64,000 nucleotides of DNA from Kocuria turfanensis (lineage in GTDB: Bacteria; Actinomycetota; Actinomycetes; Actinomycetales; Micrococcaceae). The position numbers were made by a program, and so were the translations under genes. The stretch covers positions 2,109,008 to 2,173,007 of the forward strand of contig NZ_CP014480.1 in assembly GCF_001580365.1 (NCBI RefSeq). The letters are read 5' to 3'. Positions 25,922 to 34,595 of the stretch are shown here, piece after piece (positions within the stretch are counted from its first letter, which is position 1; every line of letters begins with the position of its first letter). The notes under the pieces are model-generated. The model had not been told where the DNA came from, did no database searches, and saw nothing but the letters and a program-made list of their open reading frames with translations.

Positions 25922-26695
25922 TCAGGCGGGCAGGCGCGGCACGGCGTCCACCAGTTGCCGGGTCGTCGGGTGGCGGGGGCTCTCGAGGAGCCGGTCGGCC
26001 GGGCCCTCCTCCACCACCTGCCCGTGGTCGAGCACCAGGGCGCGCTCGCACAGGGAACGGACCGCGGTGAGGTCGTGGGAGATGAACAGCAGCCCCAGAC
26101 CCCCGCGCACGTGCTGGTCCTGCAGCAGGTCCAGCACCTGGTTGCGCAGCGGCAGGTCGAGCCCGCTGACCGCCTCGTCGGCCAGGAGGATCCGGGGGCG
26201 GGTCACCAGGGCCCGGGCGATGGCCACGCGCTGGGCCTGCCCGCCGGAGAGCTCGTGGGCCCGCCGATCCAGGTGCTCGGTGCCGAGCCCCACCTGCTCC
26301 AGGGCGTCCCGGACCAGGCGCGAGTGGTCGCCCGGGACGCGGAAGCGCCGCAGCGGTTCCCGCAGCTGGCGCTCGACGCTGCGCCGCGGGTCCAGGCTGG
26401 AGGCCGGGTCCTGCGGGATGTACTGCACGGCCTGCCGGGCTCGCCGGATCTGCTGCCGGCCCGTCAGCGGCGCGCCGTTGAAGAGGACCTCGCCCCGGTC
26501 CGGGCGCTCCACGGCCAGGAGCAGGGACAGCAGCGTGGACTTGCCCGACCCGGAGGGGCCCACCACGCCCAGCGCCTCGCCCTCGCGCACCTCGAGCTCG
26601 ACCCCGCACACCGCGGTCACCTCCCCGGAGCGGGTCCGGTAGGTCCGGGTGAGTCCGGTGCCGCGCAGCGTCGTCGGCCCTGCCGGCCGGATCAC
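25922..26695 (-). CDS. ABC transporter ATP-binding protein (DppF/OppF-like)
   Basis: A 257-residue ATPase. Walker A is GPSGSGKST, the Q-loop is in YIPQDPASSLDPR, the signature is LSGGQAQR and Walker B ILLADEAVSGLD. The C-terminal GPADRLLESPRHPTTRQLV is typical of Opp/Dpp ATPases. The start is GTG at 26695, overlapping the stop of the upstream ATPase (GTGA). It powers the fused permease together with the DppD-like subunit. Confidence 0.87.
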   Translation of the reverse strand: MIRPAGPTTLRGTGLTRTYRTRSGEVTAVCGVELEVREGEALGVVGPSGSGKSTLLSLLLAVERPDRGEVLFNGAPLTGRQQIRRARQAVQYIPQDPASSLDPRRSVERQLREPLRRFRVPGDHSRLVRDALEQVGLGTEHLDRRAHELSGGQAQRVAIARALVTRPRILLADEAVSGLDLPLRNQVLDLLQDQHVRGGLGLLFISHDLTAVRSLCERALVLDHGQVVEEGPADRLLESPRHPTTRQLVDAVPRLPA

Positions 26696-27537
26696 GAGGC
26701 CGCGTCCAGCGGTGCGGCGACGGACTCGAGGCCGGTGCGGGCGTCCGGGCCCACCGGCGTCGCGGCGGGCCGGAGGCCGGCGCGGGCGGCCGCGACCAGG
26801 GCCACGGTGAACGCCGCCCGGGGCGACCGGAGCACCTGCTGCATCGGGCCGGCCTCGACGACCCGCCCCCGGTCGAGGACCACGACGTCGTCGCAGAGGT
26901 CGGCGGCGACCGCCAGGTCGTGGGTGATGAACAGCAGCGCGCTGCGCCCCGGGCCCGTGCAGCGGCGCAGGGCCTCGACGACCTGCCGCTGGCTGATCAT
27001 GTCCAGGGCCGTGGTCGGCTCGTCGGCCACCAGCAGGTCCGGTGACGCGGCCATGGCCAGGGCCAGGCACACGCGTTGTCGCTGCCCGCCCGAGAGCTGG
27101 GAGGGGTGGGCGCGCAGGATCCGTTCCGGGTCCTCGAAGCCGACCTCGCGCAGCAGCTCCGCCATGACCTGGCCGGCCTCCGCCGCGCCGGTCCGGCGGC
27201 GGCGGGCCACGGCGGGCAGCAGCTGCCGGTCCAGCCGCACGACGGGGTTCAGCGCGGCCTGGGAGTCCTGGAAGACCGCCGCCATGCCCGGGCGCCGCCC
27301 CGGTGCCTGGCGCCAGGGCAGCTCACAACCGTCGACCCGCAGGGTGCCCTGCACGCGGAACTGAGGCCCCAGCAGCCCCAGCAGCGCCAGCACCGTGAGG
27401 GACTTGCCTGAGCCCGAGGCCCCGAGCAGGGCCACCCGCTGCCCGGGCTGCACCCGGAAGCCCACGTGGTGCAGCAACGACTGCCCGGCCACGGAGACCC
27501 CGAGGTCCCGCAGGTCCGTACCGGTCCCGTCACTCAT
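26692..27537 (-). CDS. ABC transporter ATP-binding protein (DppD/OppD-like)
   Basis: A 281-residue ATPase with Walker A GASGSGKSL, signature LSGGQRQR and Walker B LLVADEPTTALD, followed by FITHDLAVAADLCDDVVVLDRGRVVEAGP. The ATG at 27537 has GGGGGAAG upstream. It is the first gene of the ABC operon, and a Zur-like 15-bp box lies 44 bp before it. The usual C-terminal Cys/His cluster of iron-sulfur Opp ATPases is absent. Confidence 0.87.
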   Translation of the reverse strand: MSDGTGTDLRDLGVSVAGQSLLHHVGFRVQPGQRVALLGASGSGKSLTVLALLGLLGPQFRVQGTLRVDGCELPWRQAPGRRPGMAAVFQDSQAALNPVVRLDRQLLPAVARRRRTGAAEAGQVMAELLREVGFEDPERILRAHPSQLSGGQRQRVCLALAMAASPDLLVADEPTTALDMISQRQVVEALRRCTGPGRSALLFITHDLAVAADLCDDVVVLDRGRVVEAGPMQQVLRSPRAAFTVALVAAARAGLRPAATPVGPDARTGLESVAAPLDAAS

Positions 27538-27580
27538 GCTTCCCCCTTGCCAACAGCGCTTCTTCACGATCTGATGGTAA

Positions 27581-27595
27581 TGAGTTTCATTCTCA
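27581..27595. promoter_or_regulatory. Zur-type box between ABC operon and ferredoxin-like gene
   Basis: TGAGTTTCATTCTCA matches the znu boxes at TGAG and CATTCTCA. It lies in an AT-rich pocket in the divergent region, 44 bp from the dppD-like start and 75 bp from the start at 27671, so it could control both directions. Confidence 0.6.
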
Positions 27596-27670
27596 GCAAC
27601 TAATCCGACACGGGCGGGCCATCGGATCCATCGGCCTGCGACGTCGCCCATCCACCCGGGAGGCACCCCC

Positions 27671-28096
27671 ATGAGCCGCAAGAGCACCACGAGCGAGACC
27701 ACCACCGATGCCGGCGGCCCGCTGGTGGCCGTGTGCCAGGGTCACCGGTGTGCCGGCCTGCGCCGGCTGACCGGGACGGCCGATCAGGTGGAGCATCTCC
27801 AGGAGGTGGTGAAGGGCACGGCAGGAGCCGTGCTGATCTCGTCGCCGTGCATGGGGCGGTGCGAGATGGCCTCGCTGGTCGCCGTCGCCCGACGGGACGG
27901 ACCCAGCGGGCAGGTCGGCCCCACCGTGTGGCTGAGCGGGCTCGAGGACGCGGACCGCGCGGAGGCGCTGAACCGCTGGGTGGCCTCGGGCGGCCCCCAG
28001 CGGATCCACCAGCCCGAGCACGGCGCCCCCCGGTGCCTGCGGGACGCCGTGAGCGGTTTCGGACCGCCTCCCGCCGTCGCGCGTCGCGCCCACTGA
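27671..28096 (+). CDS. (2Fe-2S) ferredoxin-like small protein
   Basis: A 141-residue protein with a thioredoxin-like ferredoxin pattern: Cys22 and Cys27 in CQGHRC, and Cys60 and Cys64 in SPCMGRC. The four Cys could bind a 2Fe-2S cluster or zinc. The C-terminal part is Pro/Arg-rich. GGGAGG precedes the ATG. It is divergent from the peptide/metal ABC operon and shares the Zur-like box, so it may belong to the zinc-starvation response. Its reaction is unknown. Confidence 0.72.
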   Translation: MSRKSTTSETTTDAGGPLVAVCQGHRCAGLRRLTGTADQVEHLQEVVKGTAGAVLISSPCMGRCEMASLVAVARRDGPSGQVGPTVWLSGLEDADRAEALNRWVASGGPQRIHQPEHGAPRCLRDAVSGFGPPPAVARRAH

Positions 28097-28146
28097 CCCG
28101 GCCCGGCCGGGAGGCGGTCACCGATGCCCGGCGAGCCCCCCGGAGG

Positions 28147-29028
28147 TCAGGCTGCCGCTGCTGCGTGCAGGTAGGAGTCGATCGCCTGCCCTGCCGTCCG
28201 GAACCAGGGCCTGGCGTCGTCGTAGCCGGACCAGCCGTCCGTCAGCACGGCCACCACGTACTCCTTGCCGTTCAGCCGGACGAGCCCGGCGTCGTGCGAG
28301 ACCTGGATCAGCAGGCCGGTCTTGTGTGCGAACTCCACGTCCGGGGACAGTCCCGTGGACAGGGCGTAGTCCAGTTCCTGGGCCGCGAGGAAGCCGAGCA
28401 GCAGGGTGGTCGACGGCCCGGAGAGCAGCTCGCCTCCCCGAAGCCGGTCGAGGAGGTCGGCGACGTCGTTCGGGGTGGTGGTCATGGCCACGGTCCCCGC
28501 CTCCCCGGTGTCCGGGTCGTAGGTCGTGGATTCGAAGCCCTGCCCCTGCGCGAACGCCTGGACCTCGTGCCACCCCAGCCAGCGCCCGAGGGCCGCGCCG
28601 GAGACGTTGTCCGACCAGGTGACCATCCGCTCCACGGCCTCCCGGACGGTGAAGGCGGTGCCCGGCACGGTGTCCGTCAGGGCGATCTGGCCCCGGTCCA
28701 CCCGGTCGAAGACCGCATGGGCCAGGAAGAGCTTGTACAGGCTGGCGCTGGTGAAGGAGCGGTCCGGGTTGCGGGCCACCACCTCCGCACCGGTCGGATC
28801 CAGGAGCACGAGCCCCAGCTCCCCCGGCACCTGGGCGGCCAGCGCGTCCAGATCGGCCTGGAGGCGGGTGACCGCCGGATCGCTGGTCTCGACGGCGAAG
28901 GCCGGCGCCGCGGCGGCCGCGCCAGCACCGCCCACTGCGAGAAGCAGCGCCGTGAGGGCCGCCACGAGGCGCCTCCGGCGTGCAGGCCACGGGCTGCGGC
29001 GCGTGAATGATCGAGTTCCTGAGTACAT
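28147..29028 (-). CDS. Secreted class A beta-lactamase-like serine hydrolase
   Basis: A 293-residue exported protein with an N-terminal signal (Arg-rich start, then an Ala/Leu core to about residue 45). The class A penicillin-interacting motifs are present: Ser96-Leu-Tyr-Lys99, Ser139-Asp-Asn141 and Lys236-Thr-Gly. A typical omega-loop ExxLN with the deacylating Glu is not obvious; ELDYAL is nearest. It may be a weak lactamase or a cell-wall-related relative (beta-lactamase2 family). GGAG is 10 bases before the ATG. Confidence 0.8.
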   Translation of the reverse strand: MYSGTRSFTRRSPWPARRRRLVAALTALLLAVGGAGAAAAAPAFAVETSDPAVTRLQADLDALAAQVPGELGLVLLDPTGAEVVARNPDRSFTSASLYKLFLAHAVFDRVDRGQIALTDTVPGTAFTVREAVERMVTWSDNVSGAALGRWLGWHEVQAFAQGQGFESTTYDPDTGEAGTVAMTTTPNDVADLLDRLRGGELLSGPSTTLLLGFLAAQELDYALSTGLSPDVEFAHKTGLLIQVSHDAGLVRLNGKEYVVAVLTDGWSGYDDARPWFRTAGQAIDSYLHAAAAA

Positions 29029-29213
29029 GGTGCGTCTCCGTTCCCCCACGGACGAGGCGCGGCCGGGGCGGTCCCGGCGACAAGGGCCATTCTGTTCCCC
29101 AGGCTGGTCCCCCGCCACCCTCGTCGGGGCTCGTCCGTCCAGCACGGTGGATCCGGCACCCCTGGCCGCGGCCTGGAGCAGGGGCCGCGCGGCCCGGCAC
29201 GTGGGCGGCGGGC

Positions 29214-29852
29214 TCAGCGGTAGAGCCGCACCTGGAACCGGGGCATCAGCACCTGGACCAGCGGGCCGATGGCCAGCGCGTAGAGCACCGTGGCCAGGCC
29301 CACGGTGCCGCCGAGCAGCCACCCGGCGACCACCACGATCACCTCGATCGAGGTGCGCACGATCAGCACCGATCCTCCGGTGCGCCGCACCAGGCCGGTC
29401 ATCAGCCCGTCCCGCGGGCCGGGGCCCAGGTGCACGCCGATGTAGGCGGCGGTCGCCACGGCGTTGAGGAGCACACCGGCGAGCACGAACAGCACCCGCA
29501 GCGGCAGCGACTCGACCGGCGGCAGCACCGCCAGGGTCGCGTCGAGCACCAGCCCGACCACCACCGCGTTGCTGAGGGTGCCGATCCCCGGGCGCTCGCG
29601 CAGCGGGATCCACACGAGGAGCAGCAGCAGGCTCACCGCGATGACGACCGTGCCCATGCTCACCCCGAGCTGCCGGGAGAGCCCCTGGTGCAGCACGTCC
29701 CACGGAATGACGCCGAGCTCCGCCCGCACGAACAGCGCCATGGTGATGCCGTAGAGGACCAGGCCGGCGTAGAGCTGCACGAGCCGGCGGGGCAGCCGCC
29801 GCGACTCCGGACGGTCGGTCGAAGGGGTCAGGGCACGCGGACGCCGGCTCAT
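29214..29852 (-). CDS. YczE/YitT-like integral membrane protein
   Basis: A 212-residue membrane protein with about five or six helices. The pattern YGITMALFVRAELGVIPWDVLHQGLSRQLGVSMGTV and HLGPGPRDGLMTGL is that of the YczE family. The start at 29852 has GAGGA eight bases upstream; another ATG is 9 bases earlier. Its transported molecule is unknown. Confidence 0.78.
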   Translation of the reverse strand: MSRRPRALTPSTDRPESRRLPRRLVQLYAGLVLYGITMALFVRAELGVIPWDVLHQGLSRQLGVSMGTVVIAVSLLLLLVWIPLRERPGIGTLSNAVVVGLVLDATLAVLPPVESLPLRVLFVLAGVLLNAVATAAYIGVHLGPGPRDGLMTGLVRRTGGSVLIVRTSIEVIVVVAGWLLGGTVGLATVLYALAIGPLVQVLMPRFQVRLYR

Positions 29853-29921
29853 GCGGTTCATCCTCGCACCTGCGAAGTGTTCCGGGCGGCCGCGTCCTTT
29901 TCCAGGGCGAGCGGGCGGGGG

Positions 29922-31211
29922 CTACGGTGCGACGAAGTCCCCCGCCACCACGCGGCCCGTGAGCTCGGTGAGCAGGTCCAGGCCGGCGAGCATGTCCGCG
30001 TCCCGGGTCAGCTCCCTCTCGTTGTGGGTGATCCCCTCCACGCTCGGGACGAACAGCATGATGGTGGGGACGAGATCCTTCAGGTTGGTCGAGTCGTGCC
30101 CTGCGAGGGTGCGCACGATGCCGTGGCTCAGCCCCAGTGCGTCGGCGCTGGCTGCGGCGAGCGCCATGCCCGCCTCGTCGTAGGCCTTGGACGCCCAGGT
30201 GTGCTCGGCGCCGCGCTCGACTCTCACGTTGGCGCTGCGTTCGATCTCGCCGATCCGGCGGTGCAGCTCCGCATCGGCCGCGGCGAGCACGTCCGGATCC
30301 GTGCTGCGCACGTCGACCAGCAGGTTGACCCGGCTGGCGACCACGACGGGCGAGTTCGGGAACACGGTGAACTCGCCGCAGGACGTGATGACCATGTGCT
30401 CGTCGTCCGTGAACCGGTCCGCGACCTCGCGCGCCGCGACGACCAGCGCGGAGGCGCCGAGCAGCGCGTCGGCGCGGTCCGCGATCAGGGTGGCCCCGGT
30501 GTGGGCCTGCTCCCCGTGGACCACGAACTCGTACTTGTTGGCGCCCCACGTGGATTCGACCAGCCCGATCGCCAGACCGTCGTTCTCCAGGGACCGGCCT
30601 TGTTCGATGTGGATCTCCAGGTACGCGGCGATGTCGAGGGTGAAGTCACCGTGGGTGCCGATGGCCCGGAGTGCTTCGCGAACGCTGACTCCGTGCGGGT
30701 CGGTCGTGGCCAGCGCCTGCTCGGCGGGGATCTTCCCGGTGAACACGGAGCTGCCCATCATGGAGGGCTTGAAGCGGCAGCCCTCCTCGTTGAACCAGTT
30801 GACGACGGCGATGTTGAACTTCGGCGCGGACGGCGCCTCCCCGCCGTTGCTGCCCCGGGCCTCGGCCGACAGCCGATCGCCGAGTCGGATGCCGGCGTGC
30901 GCGCCGGCGAGGACCCCGTAGGCGCCGTCGAAGCGGCCGGCCAGCGGCTGCGAGTCCAGGTGGGATCCGATCGCGATGTAGGGGGCACCCGGTACCAGCT
31001 CCAGCAGGGCGAACTGGTTGCCGATCTCGTCGTAGTGGACCTCGAAGCCGTGGCCCTCGACGAGTCCGCGGAACCAGCTGCGGGTCTGCCCGTCGGCCAC
31101 GGTCCCGGCCTGGCGGTCCACTCCTCCGCCGGCGGTGGCGCCGACGGTGCTCATGGAGCGGAAGTCGGCGAGAAAGGCCCGGTCGTAGGCGGAAGAAGTG
31201 GTGTCGTTCAT
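29922..31211 (-). CDS. M20 family amidase (N-carbamoyl-amino acid hydrolase / allantoate amidohydrolase type)
   Basis: A 429-residue di-metal hydrolase of the hydantoinase/carbamoylase branch of M20. GSHLDSQPLAGRFDGAYGV carries the first metal His/Asp, NEEGCRF the catalytic Glu pair, and EIHIEQG and GHDSTNL further ligands. These enzymes split N-carbamoyl amino acids or ureides, releasing ammonia. It is the last gene of a four-gene operon and overlaps the amidohydrolase stop by four bases. The divergent PucR protein hints at a ureide or purine-like nitrogen source. Confidence 0.84.
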   Translation of the reverse strand: MNDTTSSAYDRAFLADFRSMSTVGATAGGGVDRQAGTVADGQTRSWFRGLVEGHGFEVHYDEIGNQFALLELVPGAPYIAIGSHLDSQPLAGRFDGAYGVLAGAHAGIRLGDRLSAEARGSNGGEAPSAPKFNIAVVNWFNEEGCRFKPSMMGSSVFTGKIPAEQALATTDPHGVSVREALRAIGTHGDFTLDIAAYLEIHIEQGRSLENDGLAIGLVESTWGANKYEFVVHGEQAHTGATLIADRADALLGASALVVAAREVADRFTDDEHMVITSCGEFTVFPNSPVVVASRVNLLVDVRSTDPDVLAAADAELHRRIGEIERSANVRVERGAEHTWASKAYDEAGMALAAASADALGLSHGIVRTLAGHDSTNLKDLVPTIMLFVPSVEGITHNERELTRDADMLAGLDLLTELTGRVVAGDFVAP

Positions 31212-32923
31212 CGGGGGGCTCCGTTCGTGGCTGCCCCGGCGGCGGTCGTGACGGCGGGGAGGTCCAGGGCGTGGTGGGTGAAGTGGCCGCCGACGATCGT
31301 CGCCAGCACGTCCAGGGAGCCGATGTCCCCGGCGGTCAACGGCGATCCGGAGAGCACCGCGAAATCAGCCAGCTTGCCGGCGCGCAGGGTTCCCTTGTCC
31401 GTGGCGGTTCCGGTGGCGGCGGCGGCCCACGTGGTGTACGTGCGCAGCGCCTCCTCGGGGGTGAGGGCCTCGGCGGGCGCGCCGGATGCGGCCGTCCCGC
31501 CGAGGACGCGGCCCTTCTCGGTGCGCCGGTCCACCCACGACTGCATGCCGCGGCGCACGTTGTTGTCGGCGACCGGCAGGTCCGAGCTTCCGGCGAGGAC
31601 CGCGCCGGCGTCCACCAGCGAGCGGCCCCGGTAGAGCCAGCTCTCGCGGTCCGGCCCGACGAGCTCGGCCATCTGGTCCCCCAGCGGGCCGATGAACGCG
31701 GCCTGCGGGGTGACGGCGATCCCCGCCTGGGCGACCAGCGCCACCTGCTCGGGGCGGGCGATGCCGAAGTGCTCGATCCGGTTGGGCAGCGCGTTGCGCC
31801 CGTATTTGTCCTGGCATCCCACGATGATGTCGGTCGCGAGGTCGATTGCGGCGTCGCCGATGGCGTGCAGCGCCACCGGCCAGCCCGCCCGGTAGGCCGC
31901 GGCGACGCGCTCCCGGAAGCTCTCGGCGTCGTCGAGCAGGTAGCCGTGCTGGTGCGGATGTCCGCAGTAGTCCTCCGTCACCGCGGCGGTCGCGCCGAGC
32001 AACGAGCCGTCCAGGAACACCTTGACCGGGCCGAGGGACACCCAGTCGTCGCCGAAGCCCGCCGGCAGTCCGAGGTCCAGGCCCAGGCCGGGGCCCTCGC
32101 CGTGCATGTCGGCGTCGGGCGCGCCCAGTGGCCGCAGCACGTCGAGCGTCGGCATCAGCTGCGCACGGGCGTGCAGCCGCCCGGCCCGCCGTGCGGCCTG
32201 GTACGCCTGCAGCTCCACGGGGCTGTGCCCGATCCAGCCGCCGCCGATTCCGGCCTCGGTGAAGCTCGTGATGCCCTGGGCCGCGTACCGCGCGGTGGCC
32301 TCGTCGAGCGCCTGGACGATCTGTTCCACGGAATAGGGCAGCAGGAGACTCTGGACCAGGGACTGGGCGGACTCCTCGACGACACCGGTCGGCCTGCCGT
32401 CGGGTCCTCGCAGCACGGCCCCGCCCACCGGGTCCTCGAAGTCGGGGGCCAGCGCGCCGACGAGCCGGAGCGTCGCCGTGTTGGTGATGGACAGGTGCCC
32501 GGAGACGTGGCGCAGGTAGAGCGGGCGGTCCCCCGTGATCGCGTCGAGGCGCTCGATGTCGGGAAGGAGCCCGCCGTGGTGCTTGTGGTTGTAGCCGGTG
32601 CCGTTGATCCACGCCTCCGGCTGGTCCGCGAGTCGTTCGACTTCCGCCTCCAGCAGGGCGTAGATCTCCTCGAGTCCGCGGGCCGGTTCCAGGTCCACGG
32701 CGGACAGGCCCAGTCCCCACCACGTGGTGTGGCAGTGGGCGTCGATGAAGCCGGGCACGACGGCGGCCCCGCCGAGCGGGACGGTGAGTTCGGCCGTGCA
32801 GCCGTCCAGTTCCTCGTCGAATCCCACGATCCGGCCGTGCAGCACGCCGACGCGTCGGGCGCGGGGGCGGGCCTCCTCGAGGGTGATGATGTCGGCGTCG
32901 TCCAGGATGAGGTCGAGTTTCAT
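31208..32923 (-). CDS. Amidohydrolase (amidohydrolase_3, YtcJ-like)
   Basis: A 571-residue metal-dependent hydrolase. The N-terminal GFIDAHCH motif binds the metals. PVALHAIGDAAID, NRIEHFGIARPEQ and AGSSDLPV are conserved later. YtcJ-like proteins cleave N-substituted formamides or related amides. Its ATG shares a base with the stop of the upstream ThDP gene (TGATG), and its end overlaps the M20 gene, so the three are tightly coupled. Confidence 0.84.
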   Translation of the reverse strand: MKLDLILDDADIITLEEARPRARRVGVLHGRIVGFDEELDGCTAELTVPLGGAAVVPGFIDAHCHTTWWGLGLSAVDLEPARGLEEIYALLEAEVERLADQPEAWINGTGYNHKHHGGLLPDIERLDAITGDRPLYLRHVSGHLSITNTATLRLVGALAPDFEDPVGGAVLRGPDGRPTGVVEESAQSLVQSLLLPYSVEQIVQALDEATARYAAQGITSFTEAGIGGGWIGHSPVELQAYQAARRAGRLHARAQLMPTLDVLRPLGAPDADMHGEGPGLGLDLGLPAGFGDDWVSLGPVKVFLDGSLLGATAAVTEDYCGHPHQHGYLLDDAESFRERVAAAYRAGWPVALHAIGDAAIDLATDIIVGCQDKYGRNALPNRIEHFGIARPEQVALVAQAGIAVTPQAAFIGPLGDQMAELVGPDRESWLYRGRSLVDAGAVLAGSSDLPVADNNVRRGMQSWVDRRTEKGRVLGGTAASGAPAEALTPEEALRTYTTWAAAATGTATDKGTLRAGKLADFAVLSGSPLTAGDIGSLDVLATIVGGHFTHHALDLPAVTTAAGAATNGAPR

Positions 32924-34563
32924 CAGGCGGTCTTCCTTCCGGAGCCGTTCGCGGACGACGGCGGCATGGTGGCCGGATCGGCCCTCAGGTGCAGCAGCGC
33001 GGGCAGGTCGCTGGCCAGGGCCCGGTCCAGCGCCGGGCCGAAGTCCTCGGTGGTCTGCACGTACTCGCCGAATCCGCCGTAGGCACGCATGCCCGCGGCG
33101 AAGTCGGGATTGTCCACGGACGTGCCTGACGGCCGTCCCGGGTAGTGCGCGCGCTGGTGCTGCGCGATGGTGCCGTAGATCCCGTTGTCCACCACGATCA
33201 CCAGCGGGGTCCCGCCGTGCGCCCGGCAGACCGTCAGTTCCTGCCCGTTCATCAGGAAGTCGCCGTCGCCGCAGATCGCGACCACCTGGCGTTCGGGGAA
33301 CACCAGGGAGGCGGCCACGGCCGCCGGGACGGCCGCGCCCATCGCGCCGTTCCGGGGGCCCACGAGCGAGTTCGGGAGGTGGTGGCCGAGGAAGCGGTGG
33401 CCCCAGAGCGTGGCGTTGCCGGCCCCGTAGGTCACCACCCGTTCCTCGCCCAGCCGGGCGTCGAGGACGCCCATGGCGGTGGAGAGGTCGACGCCGTCGC
33501 AGTCCTCGGGTTCCGGATGCGCGAACCGCCGCTGGTCGGCGGCGAGCGTGTCCATCCAGTCCCGGGAGCGTGTTCCCCGGGCGCTCGAGGGATCCGGCAA
33601 CGCCGCCACCCAGGCGCGCGGGGTGGCCGCCACCTGCAGGTCGATGCGTCCGGCGTGGCCCCGCGCCTCGGCGTCGGGGACGACGACGATCGTCCTGGCC
33701 CCCAGCCCGTGGCGGTAGCCGTCCGTCAGGACGTCCGTCCGGCCGCAGCCCACGAAGATCAGCAGGTCGGCCTCGTCGAGCCGGGCCGCGAGCGTGTCCG
33801 CCCGGCCGTAGCCGAGCCAGCCCGCCCACGCGCCCGAGCTGTGGGGCACGGCGTCGTACGCCCGCCAGTCAGCGGCCACGGGGACGTGCGCGGCCTCGGC
33901 CCAGGCAGTGAGGTCGGCTCCGGTCGATCCCGTCCAGCCGTCGCCGCCGACGACGATCAGCGGTCTCGCGGCGGCCCGCACCGCGGCCGCCGCGTCGGCG
34001 GCCTCGTCCGCGGACACCCGGGAGGGGCCCGTTCGGCGCGGTGGCACCGGGGACGCGTCGGTGAGGCGGACCAGGACGTCCTCGGGGAGCCCGACGACCA
34101 CCGGACCGACGCGGCCTGTGGCGGCCGTGTGCATGGCCTCGGCCACCACCTCCGCGGCGCGGTGTTCGTCGTCGAGCACCATGACGCGCTTGGCGGTGCT
34201 GTCGAACCAGGCGGTGAGGTCGAACTCCTGGAAGGACTCGCGCCCGCGGTCCGCGACGGGGATCAGGCCGACGAACAGGACCAGCGCCGTGGCGTCCTGC
34301 CACGCGGTGTGGACGGCGATCATCGCGTTCGCGGCGCCGGGGCCGCGGGTGACCATCGCGACCCCCGGCACCCCGCCCAGGCGTCCTTCGGCGAGGGCCA
34401 TGAAGCCGGCCCCGCCCTCGTGGCGCGCCACCACGGTCTCGATCGGGGAGTCGTAGAGCCCGTCGAGGACGTCCAGGAAGCTCTCGCCGGGCACCGAGTA
34501 CACACGGCGGACGCCATGGGCCTCGAGCTGGCGGACGATCAGGTGGCCGGCTGACTGGGACAT
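32923..34563 (-). CDS. Thiamine diphosphate-dependent enzyme (acetolactate synthase / benzoylformate decarboxylase-like)
   Basis: A 546-residue ThDP enzyme. The N-terminal domain has YSVPGESFLDVLDGL and RHEGGAGFMA, with the catalytic Glu retained (unlike glyoxylate carboligase). The C-terminal cofactor motif is GDGDFLMNGQELTVCRAHGGTPLVIVVDNGIYG. It most likely decarboxylates a 2-oxo acid or joins two carbonyl units. GGAG precedes the ATG. In this operon it may process the acid released by the two amide hydrolases. Confidence 0.83.
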   Translation of the reverse strand: MSQSAGHLIVRQLEAHGVRRVYSVPGESFLDVLDGLYDSPIETVVARHEGGAGFMALAEGRLGGVPGVAMVTRGPGAANAMIAVHTAWQDATALVLFVGLIPVADRGRESFQEFDLTAWFDSTAKRVMVLDDEHRAAEVVAEAMHTAATGRVGPVVVGLPEDVLVRLTDASPVPPRRTGPSRVSADEAADAAAAVRAAARPLIVVGGDGWTGSTGADLTAWAEAAHVPVAADWRAYDAVPHSSGAWAGWLGYGRADTLAARLDEADLLIFVGCGRTDVLTDGYRHGLGARTIVVVPDAEARGHAGRIDLQVAATPRAWVAALPDPSSARGTRSRDWMDTLAADQRRFAHPEPEDCDGVDLSTAMGVLDARLGEERVVTYGAGNATLWGHRFLGHHLPNSLVGPRNGAMGAAVPAAVAASLVFPERQVVAICGDGDFLMNGQELTVCRAHGGTPLVIVVDNGIYGTIAQHQRAHYPGRPSGTSVDNPDFAAGMRAYGGFGEYVQTTEDFGPALDRALASDLPALLHLRADPATMPPSSANGSGRKTA

Positions 34564-34595
34564 CGTGCTCCTGGTTCGCTGGGCTTCGGGGGCGG

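Noticed and set aside
32923-34563. Glyoxylate carboligase
   Set aside because: The ThDP-activating Glu is present (RHEGG), whereas glyoxylate carboligase has Val there.
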